Below, piece after piece: positions 1 through 7,118 of a DNA stretch of 64,000 bases. The notes beneath the pieces are model-generated. The model did no database searches. It saw nothing but the letters and a program-made list of their open reading frames with translations, and was not told the origin of the DNA. A program made the position numbers and the translations under genes. Each line of letters starts with the position of its first letter. The first letter of the stretch is position 1. The DNA comes from Acidimicrobiales bacterium (GTDB lineage Bacteria; Actinomycetota; Acidimicrobiia; Acidimicrobiales; AC-14): contig JAODBK010000055.1 in the NCBI GenBank assembly GCA_025463925.1, positions 1 to 64,000 on the forward strand, written 5' to 3'.

Positions 1-1797
1 TACGTCAGCGAGGCCGACGAAGCGGTGCGACTGCCGGGCGTTGCCCCGGCGGACACCTATCTCCGGGCCGACCTGGTGATCGAAGCCGCCCTCCGCACCG
101 GCGCGCAGGCCGTGCATCCGGGCTACGGCTTCCTGTCCGAGAACGCTGCCTTCGCGGCCGCCTGCGTCGAGTCGGGACTGGTCTTCGTGGGCCCGTCCGT
201 GGCGGCCATCGAAGCGATGGGGTCCAAGATCCGGGCCAAGGAGCTCATGGCCGCGGCCGGCGTCCCGGTGCTCCCGAGCATCACGGTGCCGTCCTCCTCC
301 GAACCGGGCGCGGGCGCCGCTGTGCTCGACGAAGCCGCCGAGCGCATCGGCTTCCCGATCCTCGTCAAGGCCTCGTTCGGCGGTGGCGGCCGGGGCATGC
401 GGATCGTGCGCGTACCCAGCGAGTTGGCCGACGCCATCGCGGCCGCGCAGCGCGAAGCGGCGGCCGCCTTCGGCAACGGCACCGTGTTCCTCGAGCGCTA
501 CGTCGAGTCGCCGCGCCACGTCGAGGTGCAGATCTTCGGCGACAGCCACGGCACGGTCGTCCACCTCTTCGAGCGGGAGTGCTCGATCCAGCGCCGCCAC
601 CAGAAGATCATCGAAGAGTCACCGTCGCCCGCGGTCGACGACGATCTGCGCGACGCGATCTGCTCGGCGGCGACGCGTGCCGCCAAGGCCATCGGCTACG
701 TCAACGCCGGCACCGTCGAGTTCGTCCTCGAGCCCGACGGGCGGTTCTGGTTCCTGGAGGTCAACACCCGGCTCCAGGTCGAGCACCCGGTGACCGAGCT
801 CGTGACCGGGCTCGACCTCGTCCGCCTCCAGCTCGCAGTCGCGCAGGGCGAGCCGTTGCCGGCCGAGGTGATCGAGGCGTCGATCCACGGCCACGCCGTC
901 GAGGCCCGGCTCTACGCCGAGGACGTCGCCGCCGGTTTCCTGCCGACGAGCGGTCCCGTCCACCGCTTGCGTGTTCCCGACGAGCTCGGTCTGCGCGTCG
1001 ATGGAGGCTACGTCGACGGCTCGGTCGTCACGACGCGCTACGACGCGATGTTGGCCAAGGTGATCGCTTGGGCGCCGACGCGGGCCGAGGCGGCACGCCG
1101 GCTGGCAGCCGGCCTGGCACGCGCTGAGATCCACGGCGTCGTCACCAACCGCGACCTGTTGGTGCGCGTGTTGCGGCACCCCGAGTTCCTCGCCGGCCAC
1201 ACCGACACCGGGTTCCTGGAGCGGCACGACGTCGCCGCGCTGGCCGCGCCCCTGGCCGACGCCGAGGCCGAGATCCTGCACGGTGCCGCTGCCGCCGGCG
1301 CCGTCGTGGAGCGCGAGCGGGCGTCCTCGTCGCCGTTGCCGCCCGGCATCCCGATCAGTTGGCGCAACGTCGGCACCGCCGACCAGCCGGTCACGCTGCT
1401 CGCCGGCGACCGCCCCCTGACCTTTCGCGAGTTCTCCACCTCAGCGGTGGACAGCCGGCGAGAAGTCGCGACGAAGGTGCACCTCGTCGGCGACTGGGCG
1501 TACGTCGACAGCTCGTTGGGTTCGTCGGCGTTCCGGATCGAGCCGCGGTTCCCCGAGCCCGAGGTCGCGGTCGCCCACGGCTCGCTGCTCGCGCCGCTGC
1601 CGGGCACAGTGGTGTCCGTGCTGGTCTCGCAAGGCGACCATGTGACGGCCGGGCAACCGCTCGTCGCCCTCGAGGCCATGAAGATGGAGCACACGATCCG
1701 GGCGCCCCACGACGGCGTCGTGGCCGAGGTGCGGGTCGCGGTCGGCGATCAGGTCGAACCCGACGCGGTGTTGTTGGTGGTGGACGATGCCGGCTGA
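1..1797 (+). CDS. Acyl-CoA carboxylase alpha subunit (biotin carboxylase + BCCP), 5' truncated
   Basis: This subunit carboxylates its own biotin with ATP and bicarbonate; a partner beta subunit, not in the window, then passes the carboxyl group to an acyl-CoA. The reading frame is open from base 1, and about 50 N-terminal residues should lie upstream. Of 598 visible residues, the first ~400 are biotin carboxylase, with the ATP-grasp glycine loop GGGGRGMR near residue 130 and EVNTRLQVEHP near 252. The C-terminus is a biotinyl domain with AMKM, the biotinylated lysine being residue 561. It overlaps the next gene by 11 bp, so they are probably co-transcribed. Substrate (acetyl-, propionyl- or branched acyl-CoA) cannot be read from this subunit, but the downstream AtuA-family gene hints at branched or terpenoid acyl-CoA. 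Confidence 0.95.
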   Translation, partial: YVSEADEAVRLPGVAPADTYLRADLVIEAALRTGAQAVHPGYGFLSENAAFAAACVESGLVFVGPSVAAIEAMGSKIRAKELMAAAGVPVLPSITVPSSSEPGAGAAVLDEAAERIGFPILVKASFGGGGRGMRIVRVPSELADAIAAAQREAAAAFGNGTVFLERYVESPRHVEVQIFGDSHGTVVHLFERECSIQRRHQKIIEESPSPAVDDDLRDAICSAATRAAKAIGYVNAGTVEFVLEPDGRFWFLEVNTRLQVEHPVTELVTGLDLVRLQLAVAQGEPLPAEVIEASIHGHAVEARLYAEDVAAGFLPTSGPVHRLRVPDELGLRVDGGYVDGSVVTTRYDAMLAKVIAWAPTRAEAARRLAAGLARAEIHGVVTNRDLLVRVLRHPEFLAGHTDTGFLERHDVAALAAPLADAEAEILHGAAAAGAVVERERASSSPLPPGIPISWRNVGTADQPVTLLAGDRPLTFREFSTSAVDSRREVATKVHLVGDWAYVDSSLGSSAFRIEPRFPEPEVAVAHGSLLAPLPGTVVSVLVSQGDHVTAGQPLVALEAMKMEHTIRAPHDGVVAEVRVAVGDQVEPDAVLLVVDDAG

Positions 1798-2584
1798 CAT
1801 GGCCGCCCTCTGCTCGGACCTCGACGCCGAGACGGCCGCGCTCGACGCGCTGCTCGCGCCGCTCGCGCCGGACGACTGGGAGCAGCCGACCCCGGCGGAC
1901 GGTTGGGCGATCCGCGACCAGGTCAGCCACCTGGCGTGGTTCGACGAGTCGGCGGTCACCGCGCTCACCGATCCGGACCGCTTCCGGGCCGAGCTGGCCG
2001 AGGCCATGGCCGATCCGGACGGCATCACCGAGCGGGTCGCCAAGCGCTACCGCGACCGGACCGCGGCCGAGCTGCTGCCCTGGTTCCGCGACGCCCGCGC
2101 TCGCATGAGTGCGATCTTCCGCGTGACCGACCCGTCGACGCGCGTGCCGTGGTACGGGCCGGACATGGGGGCGGCGTCCTCGTTGACCGCCCGCATCATG
2201 GAGACGTGGGCCCACGGGCAGGACGTGGCCGACACCCTCGGCGTCGCCCGCCGGCCCAGCGCCGCGCTGCACCACGTCGCCCACCTCGGCGTGCGGACGC
2301 TTCCGAACAGTTTCCGCACGCGCGATCTGCCGGTGCCCGAGGCGCCGGTGCGGGTCGCGCTCGTCGGCCCGGACGGCGACACCTGGACGTGGGGTGACGA
2401 AGGGGCGGCCGACGTCGTGCGCGGTCCGGCGCTCGACTTCTGCCTCGTCGTCACGCAGCGACGCCACCTCGCCGACACCGCGCTCGTCGTCACCGGACCG
2501 GTGGCGACCACGTGGCTGTCGATCGCGCAGGCGTTCGCCGGGCCGGCGGGTCCTGGCCGGAAGCCGGGTCAGTTCCGTGACTGA
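1787..2584 (+). CDS. TIGR03084-family metal-binding protein (DinB/MDMPI fold)
   Basis: A 265-residue cytosolic protein of the TIGR03084 family, related to mycothiol-dependent maleylpyruvate isomerases. The N-terminal half is the DinB-like four-helix bundle, with WAIRDQVSHLAWFD near residues 39-52 and WAHGQDVADTLG near 142-153; these histidines and the aspartate are the usual metal ligands of the fold. Its enzymatic role is not established. It starts within the end of the carboxylase gene and its stop overlaps the GTG start of the AtuA-family gene, so it belongs to one translationally coupled unit. A role in acyl-CoA or terpenoid catabolism is inferred from neighbours only. Confidence 0.88.
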   Translation: MPADMAALCSDLDAETAALDALLAPLAPDDWEQPTPADGWAIRDQVSHLAWFDESAVTALTDPDRFRAELAEAMADPDGITERVAKRYRDRTAAELLPWFRDARARMSAIFRVTDPSTRVPWYGPDMGAASSLTARIMETWAHGQDVADTLGVARRPSAALHHVAHLGVRTLPNSFRTRDLPVPEAPVRVALVGPDGDTWTWGDEGAADVVRGPALDFCLVVTQRRHLADTALVVTGPVATTWLSIAQAFAGPAGPGRKPGQFRD

Positions 2585-4301
2585 GCGGCGACCGGTGCGC
2601 GTGGCCAACGTGTCGGGGTTCTACGGCGACCGGTTCGCAGCGCCGGCCGAGATGCTCGCCGGGCCCGACCCGATCGACGTGCTCACCGGTGACTATCTCG
2701 CCGAGCTGACGATGCTCATCCTCTGGAAGGCGAAGCAGAAGGACGCGACCACCGGGTACGCCGCGACCTTCCTGCGGCAGATGGAAGAAGTGCTCGGCAC
2801 GTGCCTCGATCGCGGTGTGAAGGTGGTGACCAACGCCGGCGGCCTCAACCCGTCGGGCCTGGCGTCGCGGTTGCACGACCTGGCGGACCGGCTGGGGCTG
2901 GGCCCGTCGATCGCGGTGGTCGAAGGCGACGACCTCGCCGATCGCGTCGACGACCTGCTCACGACGGACCGCAAAGCGGTCACCGCCAACGCCTATCTGG
3001 GCGGTTGGGGGATCGCGACCGCGCTCGATGCCGGCGCCGAGATCGTCGTCTGCGGTCGGGTCACCGACGCCGCGCTCGTGGTCGGCCCGGCGGCGTCGTG
3101 GCACGGTTGGGCCGGCGACGACTGGGACCGGTTGGCGGGCGCGATCGTCGCCGGCCACGTGATCGAGTGCGGCCCGCAAGCCACCGGCGGCAACTACTGC
3201 TTCCTCGACGAGCTGCCGGGCTCGCGCTACCCGGGCTTCCCGATCGCCGAGATCGCGGCCGATGGCAGCTCGGTCATCACCAAGCAACCGGGCACGGGCG
3301 GCGCGGTCACGATCGGCACCGTCACCGCGCAGCTGCTCTACGAGATCGGTGCGCCGGCGTACGCCAACCCCGACGCCGTCGCTCGGTTCGACACCATCCG
3401 GCTCGCGCAGGAGGCGCCCGACCGGGTGCGCATCAGCGAGGTGCGCGGTGAGCCGGCGCCCGACCGGCTGAAGGTCGCGGTCAACGTTCTCGGCGGGTAC
3501 CGCAACACCATGACGATGCTGCTGACCGGGCTCGACATCGAGGCCAAGGCCGACCACGCGCTGGCGCTGCTGTTCGAGGTGCTCGGCGGGCGCGATCAGT
3601 TCGCCGACGTGGACGTGCAGCTCATCCGCACCGACCAACCCGACGCCGCGACCAACGCCCAGGCGCTGGCGCAGCTGCGCGTCACGGTGAAGGACGCCGA
3701 TCCGACGAAGGTCGGCCGCCGGTTCGCCAACGGCGTCATCGAACTTGCGCTGGCGTCGTACGCCGGGTTCTTCGCGACGTCGACGCCCGGCGGCGAGTCG
3801 GCGTACGGCGTGTACCAGCCGGCGATGGTGCCGGCGTCCGCCGTCGAACACACCGTGGTGCTGCCCGACGGGCGCCGCGTCACCGTGCCCCATCCCGCCG
3901 CGGGCGCCGCAGTGTCCATCGCACCTCCGGAAATGCCGGAAGCCTGGCCTTCCGGCGGGCCCACGGCGCCCCGCCCGCTCGGGATGGTGTGCGGGGCCCG
4001 ATCCGGCGACAAGGGCGGCGACGCCAACGTCGGCGTCTGGGCCCGGAGCGACGACGCGTACCGCTGGTTGTCGACCGAGCTGACCGTCGAGCGGGTGAAG
4101 CAGGTGATCCCCGAGGCGGCGAGTCTCGAGGTGCAGCGCTTCGACCTCCCGAACCTGCGGGCGCTCAACTTCGTGATCGCCGGCATCCTCGGCGAGGGCG
4201 TGGCGTCGTCGGTGCGGGTGGACGCACAGGCCAAGGGTCTGGGGGAGTACCTGCGGTCGCGCGTCGTCGACATTCCGGTCGCGCTGCTTCCTGTTCAGTA
4301 G
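2577..4301 (+). CDS. AtuA-family (DUF1446) acyclic terpene utilisation protein
   Basis: A 574-residue protein resembling AtuA, encoded in Pseudomonas clusters for citronellol/geraniol breakdown. The long N-terminal domain begins VRVANVSGFYGDR and contains a conserved GGLNPSG segment near residue 87; a C-terminal AtuA-like domain of about 110 residues begins at GARSGDKGGDANVGVW near residue 470. I chose the GTG at 2577 because it overlaps the upstream stop by 8 bp and homology begins there; the frame stays open further upstream but without similarity. The pairing with a biotin-dependent acyl-CoA carboxylase resembles the geranyl-CoA carboxylase context. The reaction is unproven even in Pseudomonas, so substrate is inference. 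Confidence 0.9.
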   Translation: MTERRPVRVANVSGFYGDRFAAPAEMLAGPDPIDVLTGDYLAELTMLILWKAKQKDATTGYAATFLRQMEEVLGTCLDRGVKVVTNAGGLNPSGLASRLHDLADRLGLGPSIAVVEGDDLADRVDDLLTTDRKAVTANAYLGGWGIATALDAGAEIVVCGRVTDAALVVGPAASWHGWAGDDWDRLAGAIVAGHVIECGPQATGGNYCFLDELPGSRYPGFPIAEIAADGSSVITKQPGTGGAVTIGTVTAQLLYEIGAPAYANPDAVARFDTIRLAQEAPDRVRISEVRGEPAPDRLKVAVNVLGGYRNTMTMLLTGLDIEAKADHALALLFEVLGGRDQFADVDVQLIRTDQPDAATNAQALAQLRVTVKDADPTKVGRRFANGVIELALASYAGFFATSTPGGESAYGVYQPAMVPASAVEHTVVLPDGRRVTVPHPAAGAAVSIAPPEMPEAWPSGGPTAPRPLGMVCGARSGDKGGDANVGVWARSDDAYRWLSTELTVERVKQVIPEAASLEVQRFDLPNLRALNFVIAGILGEGVASSVRVDAQAKGLGEYLRSRVVDIPVALLPVQ

Positions 4302-4312
4302 CCTCTGCGGCC

Positions 4313-5260
4313 ATGCCGCTCCACCCCAGCCTCCAGCCGCTCGTCGACGCCGCGGCCGCCATGCCGGCATCGCCCGACGGCCTCTCCGTGGACGAGCTCC
4401 GCGCCTTCGCGCACGGCGCCATGGAGCAGATGTTCTCGCGGCTGAGCGAGGCCGGGCCGGAGATGGCCGCGGTCGAGGATCACCGCGTGCCGGTCGAGGG
4501 CGGTGCGATCACCGTACGGATCTACCGGCCGGAAGGCGACGGCCCATTCCCGGCCCACCTCTACCTGCATGGCGGCGGCTTCTGGCTCGGCAGCATCGAC
4601 ATGTTCGACGCGACCTGCCGGTGGGTGGCGAGCCTGGCCGACTGCGTCGTCGCATCGGTGGACTACCGGCTGGCGCCGGAAACGAAGTTCCCGACGCTTC
4701 CGGAGGATTGCTACGGCGCGCTCCTGTGGCTCGTCGACCACGCCGCCGAGTTGCAGGTCGACACCGGCCGGGTGTCCGTCGGTGGTGCCAGCGCCGGCGG
4801 CGACCTCGCCGCGGTCACCGCGCTGATGGCGCGCGATCGCGGGGGCCCGCCGCTCGTGTTCCAGGTCCTCGAGATCCCGGTCACCGACCTCACGATGAGC
4901 CAGCCGTCGATCCAGGAGAACGGCGAGGGCCTGATCCTCACTGAGTCGGCGATCTCGCAGTACATCGGCTACTACCTCGCCGATCCCTCAGACGCGACCA
5001 ACCCGTATGCGTCGCCCCTGCTGGCCGACGACCTGTCGGGCCTGCCGCCGGCGCTGGTGATGACCGCGGAGTACGACCCGCTCCGCGACGAGGGCGAGGC
5101 GTACGGCCGGCGGCTGCAGGCGGCCGGTGTGCCGACGACGATTCGCCGGTGGGCAGGTCAGTTCCACGGCTCGCAGCACATGGCGGCGATCATCCCGGCC
5201 GAGGCCAAGGAGTACCGCGAGATGGTCGCGGCCGCGCTCCGCGAGGCGTACGAGCGCTGA
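4313..5260 (+). CDS. Alpha/beta hydrolase, hormone-sensitive-lipase family esterase
   Basis: A 315-residue carboxylic ester hydrolase. The family signature HGGG starts at H86 (oxyanion hole), the nucleophile is S160 in GASAGG, and the remaining triad members are D255 in EYDPLRDEG and H285 in QFHGS. All catalytic residues are present and length fits the family. The ATG at 4313 lies 11 bp after the AtuA-family stop; the frame is open upstream but that part is the out-of-frame shadow of the previous gene. Probably the last gene of the carboxylase-AtuA run, where it could release an acid from an ester such as a terpenyl or short acyl ester (inference). Confidence 0.93.
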   Translation: MPLHPSLQPLVDAAAAMPASPDGLSVDELRAFAHGAMEQMFSRLSEAGPEMAAVEDHRVPVEGGAITVRIYRPEGDGPFPAHLYLHGGGFWLGSIDMFDATCRWVASLADCVVASVDYRLAPETKFPTLPEDCYGALLWLVDHAAELQVDTGRVSVGGASAGGDLAAVTALMARDRGGPPLVFQVLEIPVTDLTMSQPSIQENGEGLILTESAISQYIGYYLADPSDATNPYASPLLADDLSGLPPALVMTAEYDPLRDEGEAYGRRLQAAGVPTTIRRWAGQFHGSQHMAAIIPAEAKEYREMVAAALREAYER

Positions 5261-5331
5261 GTCCGGCTCACCACCCGGAGCCGATCGATCCCGACCTGGC
5301 TCCGGACGAGACCACCCGCGTCCGGCCGTCG

Positions 5332-5700
5332 GTGCTCGGCGCGATCGCGCTCGGCGGCGCGCTGGGCGCGCCGGCCCGGTACGGCGTCGCGCAGCTCGTC
5401 CACGGCGCGCCCGGACGTTTCCCGTGGGCCACGCTCTGGACGAACCTCAGCGGCAGCTTGGCCCTCGGCATCGTGCTGGTGGTGCTCGTCGAGCGGTTCC
5501 CGCCGGCGCGCCATGCCCGCCCGTTCGTCGCCACGGGGTTCCTCGGCGCGTACACGACGTACTCGACGTTCGCGGTCGACACCGACGTGCTCGTGCAGCA
5601 CGGCCATGTCGCAACCGCAGCGGCCTACGTCGTCGCGTCGATGGTCGGCGGGTTCGTCGCCGTATGGCTCGGCGTGTCGCTCGCTCGGGCGCGCCGATGA
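5332..5700 (+). CDS. crcB: Fluoride ion channel CrcB/FluC, first copy
   Basis: A small membrane channel that exports fluoride. The GTG at 5332 gives 122 residues, the usual length, and the first helix begins at once (GALGAPARYG). Family signatures are FPWATLWTNLSGSLALG and the pore motif YTTYSTF. An upstream extension back to the end of the esterase gene is open but hydrophilic and atypical. The stop overlaps the ATG of a second crcB copy (ATGA). FluC works as an antiparallel dimer; adjacent paralogous pairs are known to form obligate heterodimers, so these two may assemble together. I saw no fluoride riboswitch upstream. Confidence 0.9.
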   Translation: MLGAIALGGALGAPARYGVAQLVHGAPGRFPWATLWTNLSGSLALGIVLVVLVERFPPARHARPFVATGFLGAYTTYSTFAVDTDVLVQHGHVATAAAYVVASMVGGFVAVWLGVSLARARR

Positions 5701-6071
5701 CACCGCTGGCGTGGGTGGCGTTCGTCGGCGCCGGCGCGGTCGGCGCGCCGCTGCGCTATCTCGTGGATACCGCCGTCCGAGCCCGTATGCGCGGCCAGTT
5801 CCCGTGGGGGACGCTGGTGGTCAACGCCACCGGGTCGCTGGTGCTCGGGTTCATCGTGGGGCTGGCGACCTACCACGCGTTTCCGAACGCGCCGAAAGTC
5901 GTGCTGGGGGCCGGCTTCTGCGGCTCGTACACCACGTTCTCGACGTACGCGTTCGAGACGGTGCGCCTGGCCGAGGAGGGCAACGCGCGGCTCGCGATGT
6001 TCAACGCCCTCGGCACCCTCGTCGCCGGCGCCGGCGCGGCCGCGCTCGGGTTGGCGCTGGCCGCCATCTGA
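5697..6071 (+). CDS. crcB: Fluoride ion channel CrcB/FluC, second copy
   Basis: 124 residues with four hydrophobic helices. It carries GAVGAPLRYL near the N-terminus, FPWGTLVVNATGSLVLG in helix 2 and YTTFSTYAFET at the pore helix, matching the first copy at every family motif but clearly diverged from it. The ATG overlaps the preceding stop, so translation of the two is coupled, consistent with a heterodimeric fluoride channel. The next gene starts 46 bp downstream and is unrelated in function. Confidence 0.92.
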   Translation: MTPLAWVAFVGAGAVGAPLRYLVDTAVRARMRGQFPWGTLVVNATGSLVLGFIVGLATYHAFPNAPKVVLGAGFCGSYTTFSTYAFETVRLAEEGNARLAMFNALGTLVAGAGAAALGLALAAI

Positions 6072-6116
6072 TCCGAACCGCGCTCGCGGAGAGCCCGTTC
6101 GCTACGGTCGGGCTGG

Positions 6117-7118
6117 ATGGGCCGCACCGCCGCTGTCATCGTCGCCTTGGCCGTCACCACGATGGTCCTCGCGCCGGGCGCGGGCGCGGCTCGCACGTTC
6201 AGCCCGCCGCTGAGCGGCGTCGACGCCTTCGTCACCAACCTGCCGACGTGTGGGCCGGGCCCGGTCGGAATGCTGTTCGACGGCAGCAGCTTCTTCGTCA
6301 CCGACTACTGCAACGGGACGACCTACCGAATGTCGCCGAAGGGCGGCGACGCCAGCGGAGCGCCGAGCGCGGTCGAGAACGGGCTCACCCACGGGTTGGC
6401 GCTGAGCCACGGCCGGTACTACGGCGCCGGCAAGGGCAACGCCGCCCTGCCGCGTGGGGTGTACGCGTTCGGGCCGGGCACGCTCGAGATCGGCCACAAG
6501 GTGTTCGCGTCAGCGGCCGAGCCGCGCGGCGTCGTCGGTGACCCGAAGACCACGGACCTCTACGTCTCGACGAGCAACGGCCTCTACCGCATCCGCGATC
6601 CCGAGTCGGCCGACCCGCCGTCGAGCAAGGTCGCCGACGGGGAGTTCGACGGACTGGCCTTCACCGCCGATGGCTCGCGGCTCTATGTGACGGACTTCGC
6701 CGGTCAGCGCGTCGTCGGCTTCGACCGCGCCATGAAGAAGGTGTTCGACGTCACCGTGGGCCACGGCGCCGACGGCGTGGCGGTTGCTCGCGACGATGCC
6801 AAGGCCGGTGGCCAGTCGCTGGCGGGGAACGTCTTCGTCAACGCCAACGACGGGTCGGTTCTCCGCATCGACACCCAGCATGGCAACGCGGTCAGCGTCG
6901 TGTCGGCCGGCGGCACGCGCGGTGATTTCGCGGCGGTCGGCCCGGACGGCTGCCTCTACGCGACCCAGTCGGCGACGATCGAGCGATTGCGACCGTGCTT
7001 CTTCGAGCCCACCGTGCACGAGAAGGCCACTGGCCGCGGCTGGCTGTTGTGGGCCGTGCTCGCGGCCGTCATCGTCGGTCTCGGGCTGCTCGGGCTGGGG
7101 TACGCGCGACGCCGATGA
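6117..7118 (+). CDS. Membrane-anchored NHL/SMP-30-like beta-propeller protein
   Basis: 333 residues. The N-terminus is a signal peptide (hydrophobic stretch at residues 5-20, cleavage likely after AGA near 24), followed by repeated beta-propeller blades such as GDPKTTDLYVSTSNGLYRI and GLAFTADGSRLYVTDF, then a C-terminal transmembrane helix (about residues 303-326) ending ARRR. It should therefore sit outside the cell, tethered by its C-terminus. No catalytic residues of a gluconolactonase are evident, so it may bind rather than catalyse. It overlaps putA by 4 bp (ATGA). The functional link to proline oxidation is unknown. Confidence 0.78.
   Translation: MGRTAAVIVALAVTTMVLAPGAGAARTFSPPLSGVDAFVTNLPTCGPGPVGMLFDGSSFFVTDYCNGTTYRMSPKGGDASGAPSAVENGLTHGLALSHGRYYGAGKGNAALPRGVYAFGPGTLEIGHKVFASAAEPRGVVGDPKTTDLYVSTSNGLYRIRDPESADPPSSKVADGEFDGLAFTADGSRLYVTDFAGQRVVGFDRAMKKVFDVTVGHGADGVAVARDDAKAGGQSLAGNVFVNANDGSVLRIDTQHGNAVSVVSAGGTRGDFAAVGPDGCLYATQSATIERLRPCFFEPTVHEKATGRGWLLWAVLAAVIVGLGLLGLGYARRR

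Noticed and set aside
2490-4370. Long antisense open frame (626 codons) opposite the AtuA-family gene
   Set aside because: It follows from GC-rich third positions of the real gene; the predicted protein is Arg/Gly/Val-rich with no recognisable domain, whereas the + strand has clear family motifs.
5149-5331. Upstream extension of the first crcB
   Set aside because: It overlaps the esterase gene, is hydrophilic and would make the protein about 60 residues longer than the family.
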